Source: Nereocystis luetkeana (Eukaryota > Sar > Phaeophyceae > Laminariales > Laminariaceae). Taken from it: a DNA stretch of 64,000 nt. Shown one piece after another: positions 23,033-35,400 of the stretch; position 1 is the stretch's first letter; each line of letters starts with the position of its first letter. The stretch covers positions 3,311,501-3,375,500 of the forward strand of contig JARUPZ010000004.1 in NCBI GenBank assembly GCA_031213475.1, read 5' to 3'. The notes below the pieces were generated by a model. It was not told the DNA's origin, searched no databases, and saw nothing but the letters and a program-made list of their open reading frames with translations. A program made the position numbers and the translations under genes.

Positions 23033-26000
23033 ATGCTTTTGTCTGATTGGCGGGCATGGTACGGTCGTTCGAGAGCGGCCGTGGAATCATATCTGATCTC
23101 TCGCACAACCGCCGAAGACCTGAAAGAGGTTTATTCAGCGTAAGGATTGCCAAACTATGTTCCACTTTTCACACATTGGACCCCCCGTACGTGAATCGGA
23201 CCAACACCCTTGGTACAGGCACCGCGACGACATCTCCAAGATTCCGATGTATGCAGACAGCATCATGAAGATGCTCAAAGACATTCGCCGAACGGTTAAC
23301 GCCTCTTCTAAGCTGCAGCCAGGGAGTAATGCCTTCACGCAGTTCCTCGACGAGGTATGACGCCATTTCACCAAAAACTACCGGTACGGTGCGTCGTCCG
23401 TACTGTAATGGGAAGCGAGCTGCAACAAGTGCAGTCGCGAGCCCTATCAGAAAAGCGTTTTCTGCGGGGAGTCTTTCAATGGATTTGTTTGTATGTACAT
23501 GTGTTGCAAACCCTTTGCGAAATCTTGGCGGCATAGTGATTCTGCGTGTGCTTACAACAATACAGCAGCGATACAATTGATTTATCTCGTCCGATGCCTT
23601 CTGCCCATTTCGTGGACTTGCAGTGGTGGGCTTCTGTGGTGAACTTCCTGCAGCATTCTCCTATCGTCGACGCGGAGAGGAACGCGCGAGAGGTCATGCA
23701 GGTATGGTATTATGTTGAAACGGTTACTCCAAGGGCAAGGGCTCATGCGCTCTTTTGTAACTGAGTATTCGATGCGTGTGTGTTGCTCGACCTTTGTCGG
23801 AGACATGCCAGGTTTGTGATACCATGCCTGTTTGTTGTACGTATTGGCGTATTCTGTTCCGCTTCATTTTGGGGGCGTTTACGCTGGGATTCGCTCCGAG
23901 ACTTCGCTGTCCATGGAGCTACTGTGCACATGTATTCCAACGCCGTTGGTTGGTACTGCTGAAGCGTCCTTAGGGGTGTTATTTGATGGTGTCGTTTTTG
24001 TACGGCAACCCCTTGGTTGTGTGATCTTCGCCTGCTTTTCAGACTCTGAAGAAACTGAAGGGAAAGCAGGAAGAGAACAAAAAGCGGGAAATGTCTCGCC
24101 TCATGTCCAAACTCGACGCTCAGGAGAAATCGACGCCACCGGTTACGCCGGGTGGCGGACCACTTGCAAGCGTTGAGGATGGCATCAATCCGGAAGATAC
24201 CGTGCGGTGAGACAGAGCACTACAGTAGTAGATCGTCTATCATGTTTTTATGTTTTATCAGATATGTTTCATTTGATAGGTAAGTACAGTGTAGGACAGC
24301 TCCAGCCCAGGAAGTGTAGTAGCTGTTGCAGATTGTACTTGTACGCCTCTCACACCAGGAATGGATCTGCCCAGAGAGTTGTAGAGAGATGGAACTGCGA
24401 TTCGGTGATCTGTCCGAAGTGTGCTTTAGTTTCCTCGAGCATTTTGAGCCGGAGAAGTCGGCTTGATGAGCTTGTCACCACCAGGTACACCGTTGGCAAC
24501 CTTGTCGTTGCCCACCTCTCCCTTGAACAGTAGGTGGAACGAGTCGGAGCAGAGCCGCGAATCGTGCAATATCAGCCAAGGAGGGAGCACTATGGGCGGA
24601 GGAGATACCGAGCACGAATACGACGAGCACGACGAGGGTTTGGACGAGATATCCGAGCTGGGGACTGGAGGCGTAGATGAAGCCAGTGGGTGGTCGGAGA
24701 CTAGCCCTGCTCGCAGCGACTTTTCTCTCACCCAGAAGCGACCACTAGGTGACCACCCCGTGGAATGCGACTTCGGAGTTGGCTCTTCTCTACCGATCAA
24801 CGTCGGGACCATGAGCCTCACCAGCTGGGATGCTGGAAGCGAGCCCAATTTGGGAACGGACGCTGGCACAGACCAAGACATTGCTGCTGCGTCAGGCCTA
24901 CCGGAGGAGGACAGCGATGACGACGACGACGACGAGGACGATGACGAGTTTGAGGTGGCGGACAGCCTCGACCTGGGTGCGGTCGCCCTCTGCGTAAGTG
25001 TTCGTTTTTGTTTTGAAGCGCCGTATCATTTGCCTCGTAGTGGCGGATGGGGATTGCTTCTTGATCTTGGTTGGTTTGGCGTATCGGCCTTTTTGGTCAC
25101 TTCTGGTCAGGAGGCGCCTTTATTATTCAGAAACAAGCCGAGTCAATCCTCATCGCTCATGGTTGACCGCAAACGACTGCAGGAGGCGGGAACCGGAGCA
25201 GACGGCCAGCAGACGTATCAGGATGCAGCGCGCACCCCCCAGGCTATGCGGCACATGACCACCAAGCTTGGAGTGGAACAGGTGGGCGCAGCATATAACG
25301 TGGTTGGTCAGATACGGTCGCTAATAACTACTCTTGCCTAGGCTGATTGGGTCTTGGTGTGGCTTGTTCGGCCCGCGAGCACCAGTTTTTCATGTGAAGG
25401 TTGGACCGTGCGCGAGACATGCGGAAACCCCGTAGATTTTAGCTTGGGGCAGACCCGCCCCGCCATATCCCAATATTCGCTCCGCGACTAGAAGTGTCCG
25501 CTATCTCGCGCTGTGAACAGTTTTTCTTCCTCGTATGGGGCAGCCGATGGGCCGGCATGACGTCAAACTTACATGTGTTGACCACAAACTGCTGTTAAAA
25601 CGTAATTACCGTTTGCAGCAACGTTTCTCGGCAGCATTGGACTACTTCAGGCAAGAGCAGCACATGAGGTCAAGGCGGCCGGTGAGTCCTGACAAAGCAT
25701 GCTATTCTTCTGTACATGGTGTTTCTGTCCTTCGTGCGCTTTTACGCTTTTAGTTCAAATTGCTCTCGCCCACGATGCAGAACTTTAATTTATCCGGTGC
25801 GAACTTGTGGTACAAAGAGAGGGTAGGCTCCCGTGCTCTGGATTTTCGTTTGGTATATATTGGGAGGATGTCAAAGCGGAGAGACGTTTGCCTGATCAGC
25901 GTAGCTATGATGCACTGTATGAGTAGCACTGAGCATGGACGTCTGTCTCCCTTGCCATCATTTGTTTGAAGTACCAATGAAAATAGGGATAATCCTAATC

Positions 26001-26826
26001 CTGCCCTTTTTATTGTTCGATTCCCGCAGGCAATGCCCCCCCCGCCCCCAAGCTCCTCGCGGCCAAGTGCTGTCGCTAGCAAGGGACGGGAGACGCCGCG
26101 AGTCGGCAAGTTCAGGGGTAGGAGATTATCGGGGGGAGGAGGACGAGGAGGCCAAAGGTGCGTCAACATTGTTGTTTGCAATTCCGGCTGCCGTGTTCCC
26201 GCTTCGGTAGAGGGCATTTTCACCGGTCTTACTTAGCCTTACCTTACGAGGCATATTCATAGTCACGGTTTAATCTGTTTTTATTTTGTCATACCTGGTG
26301 CTTACTATTCCTTTAGGGGATCCAGACAAAAAAAAAACTCTAAAAGCTCGATATCATCGCCCCGTGTAGGGTGAGCCGTAACATGTGCAGTTTGATCGCT
26401 TAACGAGTGTCTTACAAGATCCTTGCAGTGTACTTCCGGTACCTAAATGTACGCACTGATATCCTAACACAGCAGCGCCGGGTAGCTAGCCACTTGTGAC
26501 CGGTGCTGTGGTCGGAATTGTGTTTTATCGGAAAATTGTTTCGTCCGTTTGCACCTGTGAAGCCCCCAACAGGCTACTTGTGACTACGTACAGTATTTGG
26601 CCCCTCATTTTATCGCCTTGCTCCCTACCACGCATTTGTCGCACGCAGGGATGCAGCCACACCCAAGAAGAGCGCCGTCGCGAATGCGCGCACTCTGCAT
26701 CGAGCGCATTCCCTCTACATATCTAGCTCTTCTAGCACCGCCGCACGCGTTTCTGGGCCCGTTTCAGCGAAGAAAAGATCGGTCCGTGCGCAGTCCAAAG
26801 TGCTTGGCGTAGAGCGCGAAACCTAA
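23033..26826 (+). CDS. Unrecognised protein of about 485 residues with acidic run and basic tail
   Basis: Ten exons: 23033-23139, 23219-23354, 23624-23701, 24043-24206, 24440-24484, 24534-24993, 25183-25281, 25619-25681, 26030-26157, 26649-26826. All phases agree (1458 nt, TAA at 26824), which supports the model strongly. The N-terminal third is helical (SRAAVESYLISRTT, ISKIPMYADSIMKMLKDIRR, WWASVVNFLQHS), then a Lys/Glu-rich coiled-coil-like part (KKLKGKQEENKKREMSRL). Exon 6 is low in complexity and acidic, with EEDSDDDDDDEDDDEFE near residues 300-316. The C-terminus is Pro/Gly/Arg-rich (MPPPPPSSS, RRLSGGGGRGGQR) and ends in a Ser/Lys/Arg tail. A nuclear or RNA-linked role would fit the composition but is only a guess. 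An upstream in-frame acceptor near 23017 means the first exon could be internal to a longer gene. Confidence 0.7.
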
Positions 26827-28369
26827 GGCGGGTCTGACGCCTGGTGTCTGGTGTGACTTGTGCAAGTAGGCCTGTGTGGAACAGCGTAGCATCGAGGTAG
26901 CACGAGATGGCGTTTCTGTGCACATGGTCAGTCAGCTGTTAGCTAGATATCATGTGTTTGTGTTGTGCAGTCGATGTTGCGCTCCAACTTTTCGAATGGT
27001 GTGGAGAGCCACAGTAGTCATTTTCTCCTTCGCGCTGTCTGCTGGCGTTGGAGTTTGTATCAAGCAGTGAGGAGACACTTTTTGTTTTGTTGTGCGAGGT
27101 GTACCAGTCGTGTAGGGCAGGGGCGACATTATCATGGCCGTGAGGTTGCACGGTTTACTTGGTTACACAATAAACCTCCGACTCGTGACGCAACCCGACT
27201 GTTTGTAACTTTTTTGTCGCTTCGCCATTATGGGCTTCAAAACCAGCGGCGCTTTCTGCTGTGTGTGCCCGCCACACCTTGGTTCGTGCTTCCGCAAGCC
27301 ATAGGTTCTAGTCTGTACTCGTGGACCCCAACTATGGGTTTGCAGCGCGCAGCTGCACTACTGGTGTAGCAACTCTGCACACTGTGAGCAGGTACCGTTG
27401 GATAGCAACAGCAGTTAGTTTGTGTTTACATGTTAGCCTGCGGGCATAGAACGGACGTTGGGCAGATGCACCGAGGACTACGTGTAATAGGTCTTTTTAT
27501 TTACGAGCCCCTCTATTTTGACCAAGAACTGGTGTGCAGCGATTGGCGCGGTATGTATAAATATGCCACCACGTAGGCGCTGAGCATTAGTCGTTCTGGT
27601 TATTTCTGGAAGGGTAGGATAAACCGCGATTGGGGTCAGAATTATGCACGTGGACGTATGAGACCAAGTGTGCCTCTGCTTCTGTATCGCGATTCACCCA
27701 TGCACGAGCGGAGTCTGCTTCAGATACTGTAAGCAAGCACGAGCCGAAGATGGTCATCTGATGGTAATGAGGAGTGCACCGGCGGCAGTGGAACGAGCCT
27801 GAACCACGTTTGATGCTTTGTGGGATATAATAGCCTTAACTTAGGAGTTCGAATGCTGGTTCTGTATGAAATCCGCATCGTGGGTGTAAACTTGGGAGTA
27901 CACTATTAATATAAAAATAGCATTTTTTGCATCTCACCAAATGATAGTTTGGAATGCCACCGTTGTATGATACGGGTCGGGACACGTTCGCCCGTGCTGG
28001 ATGTGCCATGTACCGCATACGCGACTTGCACCATCACTCATATTATTCTTTCGAAAATTGCGCCAAGTACTGGCCAAGTTCACAAGAGAAGTGTTGCCGA
28101 AGGCATATATGCTCATGTCAAGACAACGCCTGTAGCCTGTGACAGGGCTATGGCAGTAAAAAAAACATAGCTCATGTTACATATAGCCTTCACGTACGTA
28201 GCCGCCTCCTTTCCATTTCCAGGTCAACGCCCTACATAGCATGACGGCTAGGGGACCGCCGTGAACAAGAAAGCCACTATTAATGGTACGTGCACCGCGG
28301 TTGGCGATCAACCGGGCAGACCGAACAACTGCTGCTGTAGATGACAATCTTGAGCTCGTCACCAACTAC
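26827..28369. other. Intergenic, convergent gene ends
   Basis: Between the 3' end of the plus-strand gene at 26826 and the tandem repeat that precedes the 3' end of the IDI-SQS gene. I see no conserved coding sequence, RNA gene or mobile element here. Some of it must be 3' UTR. Confidence 0.5.
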
Positions 28370-29175
28370 AGCTTGCACCCCCCTCCCCAAACGAAGTAGA
28401 GCTGTAGCTGTAGTGGCTTCTGAAACTAAAGGCACGACTGACGGGCCTATACACCAACCGCTGTAACGAGCCAGTCTTCTGTGCGCGTCATCCACAACGT
28501 TTCCACCCACCTCTTCGTACTAGATAGAGCACTTGAAATATGAAACTATACCAGGTGAGCAGCTGTGACGAAACTCTCGAGCGCACCCTCAACAAGATCT
28601 TCCATCCTCCCGAACAAACTAGATTTCTGACATTCTGAAACTATACGTACTGTAAGCACGATCGAAACCTGACAAGCCTAACTGGGGACACGAAAATTTT
28701 GGGCGCGCCATAAATAAGATTAGAGCTTACAACCCGTCCCAAATAAAATCCAGCTGTTTTAGGGTAGCTGCTGTAGCTACTGTAGTGGCTTCTGGAGCTC
28801 TAGGCACGAGTGACTAGCCTATACAACAACTACTACCATGAAACTCTTCCGAGGGCTTCCACCCCCATTAATACACTATAATAAAGAGGTACGTAGCTGT
28901 CGTTGCTCCTCCAACTTCAGGCACGATTGAGCGGCTGAATAACTATCCTGACGAAACTCCTGAACTAGTATCATACCTCCCCAAATATGAAAAAGGGCTG
29001 TAGTTGTCGCAACGACCTCTGAAGTTAGTAGGCCCTATTGAAGGCCTATTTAACAGCTGTGACGAAACTCTTGAGTACGTCATCCACAAGGGTTTTCACT
29101 CCCTCGAACAAACTATTAATAGAAGAGCGGTACGTAGCTGTCGCGCCTTCTAAAGGTGCACCTGCTAGGCACGAC
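28370..29175. repeat. Degenerate tandem repeat, unit about 150-250 bp
   Basis: About five diverged copies carry the same ordered blocks: GTAGCTGT(A/C)GT-GCTTCT, AGGCACGA-TGA, CCTATA-A-CAAC, ACGAAACTC-GAG, TTCCACCC and GGTACGTAGCTGTCG. The last copy contains an extra TTAATA after CTA (29116-29121) relative to the copy at 28619. No coding capacity. Confidence 0.75.
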
Positions 29176-29467
29176 GACACCATCACAGTTGAGGCACGGT
29201 GCCATGGACAGCTCAGCTGTTCGTACTGCATAAGACGCTCCAAACTTCCTTCGACAACATCCTGCGGGCTTGCCACTTGGCTGGGTTGGCGATTGACTAA
29301 CCCTTGGGCTTGCCTACATCTAGGCAGACCTGTAAATGAGACGTTGAATATAGGGCGAAACGAGGTTACATTAGCTCTCCCGCCCGGCATGATACGTCTC
29401 GAGGCGTTCAACTGCGGCCGAGCTCCACGATTGTTATCAACGTTATAAATAGTAATATGAACAGCAC

Positions 29468-32400
29468 CTATGCCGAAACGCCTCCCATAAAACGTGATGC
29501 GCTTGCGCCATTAATTTCGGGAACTTCAATGAATCCATGTGTGCTAAGTAGCACAGACAGACAGACGAACCTTCGGTATAAGTAGGCTGACGCCATAATA
29601 ACTGGCACCGAGTAAGCCACCAAGGCGCTTGTGTTCCAACCTCGGGCTTTGCCAGTCGGATTTGTGTACTCCAACGCATTCTTGCAGGCTTCTGCGGTGC
29701 GAGCGGCGCATGGGTCTGACGGAGGTATGCGCTGAGCGATGGATCCAGCCAGCTTGTTAAACCAACCAAATATGCCGTCCAAATCTCCGCTCTCCAGGAT
29801 CATGCGGCACGCCAGTCCCTTCCGGATCTTGACAACACCGCGGAAAACCTCGGGGTTGTCGTATATCTCGGCGAGCGTGGCGATCGCCATCACCTGATTA
29901 ATTTACGACAAAAACAATACCTGGTATAGTGAGAATGGTAGCATGGTGAACCGAAGCATATAAATATGGACATACCAGGTATACAGCAGTAGCAGCTCCC
30001 CAGCGGGAGGTGGAGCTACTAACAATTTGGACTAAAGTACACCATGTACGTGACCGGTAAACAAGCCACCAACAATTTGTTTCGTACGACAAAGGACAAT
30101 GAACCCGTGCCGCCTGGGTATTGACGCTCTAACCTGGGGGATGGCGCAGAAGCGGAAAACCTCAGGGTGCTTGATTTGCCGCATATAGTCGAGGCAGTCC
30201 GGCACCAGTGTTAGCGCGTCAGTCACAAGCTCGTTCAAACACGCCAACGCGTTCGCTCTGATGCCACAGGCATGCATCACAATGGATCACAATGGATCAC
30301 AATGGGTCATGGGTCACAACGAGAGCGACCAACAAGACGAGCAGCAGGCGAGAAAATAACATGGGGGAATCAATGCGGCGCGCAACTTGAGCGAGAAGAT
30401 GACACGGGCAACCGAACATGACTCAAGACGAGCTTCTCACGCATACGATGATACCATCTCAACATTATGAAAACTACTCATGGAAAACAACTCATCCCTT
30501 GGTCCGTCGGTCCAGACAAAAGCCACACGTGTCTAAAAGTCAAACGCGGTGTCAATAGGGAAGCAAGCATGGCATCGGCGCTGATCCCTGTCCGAACATT
30601 TTTTCGGCCGCCAGGGTGTTGATAACCGCACGCTCGGCAATAGAGCTGAAGCTTGCGACAACCCGTTCTTCCCTCACGGTGAATAGCCACGGTATACACG
30701 CCGCAATCAGCGGAAGGTTGGGAGCCGGCAACACTGATTACCAGTGAATTCCTAGGCATCAATTTACAAGGGGTCCTTCGGCCAACATGTCAGGCATTTC
30801 GTCGCGCATGGGTAGGATTCCTCGTAGGGCTAGAAATGGCCGCAAATAACAATATACCGGAATTGAGGCAGCGCAAACTCCCCCAGCTGACCGGTCTTGG
30901 AGTGTTTCTTCCACACATCCTGCGGCCAAAACGCGCGTCCGTCCACGTAATCTTCCAGGTAATCCCGGATGATGTTCGTCTTTTGAAGGAACAGCCCCAT
31001 GCTGCAGTGCGACCGCGTAAGCAACACACAGTGATACGAAACAGATATGAGGCGCTCCATAGGCAATATTTAGCAAACTGGGGTCAAAGATAACAAATCC
31101 GCAGCGACGCGTATCCTTCTCTTTGACGTACAAACGTAGTTACAGTACCATACCTCTTACGTAGATACTACGTTGCCTGTTTTTGTTATGATCGTTCGAT
31201 ATTTTTACTACTACTAGAACTGCGTTGAGACAGTGTATACGAACAATTTAAGTTCACGCCGCTGCAGTACGTTTCACAAACCTCATGGCACAGAGTGCAC
31301 CGTGGAGATCGATACGCGAATAACAGCGGAGCTTACTGTAGGTGAACAATAATACGATCACGACCCTTGTTGGCAACATGCAAGAGGGAACGACACCTCG
31401 CGACGCATTGGCAGCTCGTACTCATTTGAACGCATACAGTACTACAGCACATCCCGTTTGGAAACCTCTGAAATTAATGATCGTACCTGTTCGCAAGCTC
31501 AGGAGCAAGCAGTATCTCCGGCCCTTCGATGCCGGTTGAAGCAAACAAGCGAGTCAGGCCGTCTCCGACAAGCCCGGCCACAAAGTGACAGTACTGATTG
31601 TATTCTGCGGTAGTCACTGTGCCTTGCCCTAGGTCTTTCGAGACGAACTCCGCCATCCCCGCTCCCATGCGCTTTGTAATGTCCGCAATCACCTTGTGTT
31701 GTGCACACGGGTAGCGCCGGCAACGACAGCGTCTGAGAAGCACAGTTCCAACAACCAGCAAACCGATCAGAAGTGTGTTCAACTGTGACGTCGGCAATGT
31801 GTAGCCAACCGACGCCTTTAGGGGGTGGGCGCTTCAAAACCGCAAGGAGTCGTTGAAAGCACGTCTTTAGACAACCGGCGGCCTGATCAAGAGCCGGGCC
31901 AACACCGAGCAAACGCTGTTATCAACTCGCTCTCCACCATGTACGTGCAATAGACCACCCCAGGTGCGAGTAGCTCGACAGGCAATCGAAAACTCAAAGT
32001 ATCTGCATAGTTTGCGTGGCGGAATAGAGCAATGATGCCGCAAAACCGCGATTCTACCGACCCTGCAGACCCTGTTTTCATTGCACCATGGAGCACCGAC
32101 ATCAACAAAGCACGACGAAAACCTCGAGCGATGGTTACACACCTGCCTACTACCCTCTGACAAACACTGGAACACGGCTGTCACGGACGAGAAGCGTTCA
32201 AGGAGCTTACGCTCATCCCCTTCTCCGACTCCTTCCAGTTTCCAGGCCTTGTCAACCAGAGCGGTCTCGTAGAATTCCGTAAGGATCTTGATCTTCACCT
32301 GGTGTGGGGAGTGCAGTCTACGATTCAGCCCCAACGAATATTGTGGCCAGGTCTTCGATGAGCGAAATTCCGCTAGACGAGGCCGAGATACAACCGGAGG

Positions 32401-35400
32401 GGTGGCAACATTGCTTTGGCCGTTGAAAGCGCCGATCATATCGCGGGTGGTACAACCGCACAGCGGCTGATGGTAACACCCACTATAGCAGCACGCGCGG
32501 CTATTACTGAAGCAGCACGGGGAAATGAGAAATGGGATACGGCCTTGGGCGCGGCCTGTTGACAAACCTGAATATCGTCGAAGGCCGTCATATCATCCTC
32601 CACAGTGTCCAGACCTCGTAGAACCAGGTAAAATACCATAATGTCTACGGTGAGCACTTTCGGTAGCTGTTGAATCACAGCCGCAAAGGAGCGACTGACC
32701 TGGAGGAACAGTAGCGACAGCAAACAGCGGCATAAGTTAACATTTTAACATCGCATGCGCAGGCAGATGACAAGAGTGACCACAACGACACACACAACAG
32801 TATTGGAACCACACCAACGCCTGACGAAGGGACGTTCTTGGATGCTCCTTGTGTCACGCCTCGTATACAAACCCACGAACACGGTGTGTGAGAAGACGCC
32901 GTTTTGCAAATGTGGATCCATCCCTCATACAGGTCTGCTACGGCATGGAAATAAAACGAGCTACATCCTGTTTCGAGTCGATCTCACGCCAGCAACTCTT
33001 CCGTATGTATGATACGTTGTCGATGATTTCGAAGAATCGATCTGAACACAGTAATACAGTGAATAGCCCTTCCTGTGTTCAACATGCACACCACTGTCGG
33101 ACATCACAACAGTCCGCACTTTTTACGCAAAGGAATTGTGGCAGCCCGCGGGAGATTGGGTTATTTCTTACCTTGCAGAGCATGTCGTCGCAAAAAGCGA
33201 CCTGGGGGTCTCGCCTGTCAACATTGCTCGACATAGCTCCTTTTGCCTTGAACAACAGAGCGGCGAAAATCTGGTTGCAGTTCGAGACAGGGACGGTCAA
33301 CGCGGCGAGTCAAACACCGGCAGACGGCTACACACTGCCGGGTAGAGCTACACACTGAGGGGAATGCCGCCGACGTTAACAAGTAAAGGCAGTGTCCGTT
33401 CACTTTGCAATGCACAGGGCAAGGGGCCAACCCTAAGGGACCCTAAGGGACCCTAAGGGAGATACGCGGATTGTGGCGACAACAAGATGTCAACAGACTG
33501 TTCGACCACTTAAAACCAGTTGAAAAAAACGCGGGTGAGCACAAATGGTGTTTTCTCATCGCGGCCCGGCAGCTCCACATAACCCTGGTCACAACAAAGC
33601 GTGGGATCACCTCGTCCAAGTGCGACAGTTGGGCAAGCTTGCCAGCCTTGATCACGGGAACCCTTCCGTAAGCTCCTTGTTTCTTGGACCTGAGAGTACG
33701 TATTTCACCAAGGAAACACAACGAATACCAACATTTAAGAGAGAAGCTGAGGATGAGGTCGCAACGGCTTTTTAGCTGAGATGTAGCAACGGCCGGAAGC
33801 AATACAGCAACTGTGTACAGCCACCGTATACTCGTATCTACTGGAGTTTGTCGTCAACAATTATAAATTTCGGAACATTGAAGTCAGCATCCCAATGGAC
33901 TCCGCCAAGGACAAGGTAAATCAAACCGCGAACAAATACAGTCGTTCGCAAATGCACACACGGCAGCACACTTTCTTCTTCTCGGAATTTGTGAAGATAC
34001 TGTTTGGGTTATCCAATTCTTTGGCGGCACCAATACCACACATTCAGGGCTCCAATCCCGTCCATCTATGGAACAATGATCTTGGTATATTCTGCGCTGC
34101 AACCGATATACTTCTTTCTTACATGACATACCAGGTGCAATAACGAAAATATTCAATAGTAAGCGATGGTGGGTTCTAGAGCGGTCCGGACCCGAAAGGA
34201 GGCCCCGCCGAAAAATCGTGACCCCTGCCACTCCCACTGGAAATTCTGCACACACACACTTGTCGATCGTTGCCGCCGCGGTGTCTTCTTCCAGCAAACC
34301 AGTAACGCCTGCACCTCCACGGTACTTCGACGGCGGGTCGAAGCGGTGAATGTTCACCGTGTCCATGTACTTATCCGTGCTCATCGCGTCGTCCAGGTTG
34401 AGCCACCACTCACGAGCAAATCGCTCCATAATTATGCGGAACCAGGGCGACCAAAGGTTACCTGAAAAATATAGAGCGGCCGATAAATTACAGATGAGTA
34501 CAGATGATACCTCTACCGGCCTGTGAAGGCACCGACCGACCGCTATCGGGTGTGCATTGTCGGCTGTCGGCTGACTGTAGAGGTGCAAGGCCGATCTAAT
34601 AGTAATGATACTATACTGCCCGTGAAATTTATCTCAATAATTTCGCAGTGGCTGTGAAAAACGTGAGATCGCCCGTTTACCGAGGTGGCGCCGTCGCGTC
34701 ATGTCACGCACGGCATACTCAAAAGCACACACATCTACTTTGTACCAGTTATATAAAACGCACCCTCATCTGCCATCATCTCGTCCATTTCCTCCAGAGT
34801 CACCCACTTCACGTCATCAACTTCCTCCGGATGAGGTTTCATTTGAAGAGAGCTGTCCGCCTGCAGGAGCGGTAGATGTTTGCCGAGCATATCAACGCAC
34901 GATCAGCTAACAAAAAAACAAGCGAGTGCGATGAGTGTGTGTGCCACGTTCAACACTGGCGACACATCTACCGCGCGTGGTATACAGTGGACAATACGAG
35001 ACACGGGCTAGATGAACGCGGCACAATCAACGCCAATGGTTGACGTCGCGGTTCGCAGAACACAAGAACTCACAACCACTTGTCGTGCTTGTAAAGTATA
35101 CCTGGTACACTTCTGCAAGTATAAAAACAGGCAAGAAACAAGGATACACTCGACAACAACTTTCCCGTGGCATTGTTCCGTCGGATGCATGCATGCTATT
35201 GCACGACTATTTTACTGGTATGGCTAATATATGTATACCCGGTACGAGTCAACCCACCTTAATAAACAGAATGTAGTCGATCTCGTGCTCACCCCAAGGG
35301 GCATTAGGACCATGCGTAACAGCATCAGCCGCGTAGTAGTGAATCCGCGTGAGAAACTTAAACGCGTCGACCGGTACATCCTCCGCCGCGATCCCCAGCT

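Noticed and set aside
28370-29175. CRISPR array or bacterial-type repeat
   Set aside because: Units are long, diverged and without regular spacers, in a clearly eukaryotic window.
31867-32565. 232-codon minus-strand frame
   Set aside because: Contains exon 10 of IDI-SQS plus read-through of the flanking introns; not a separate gene.
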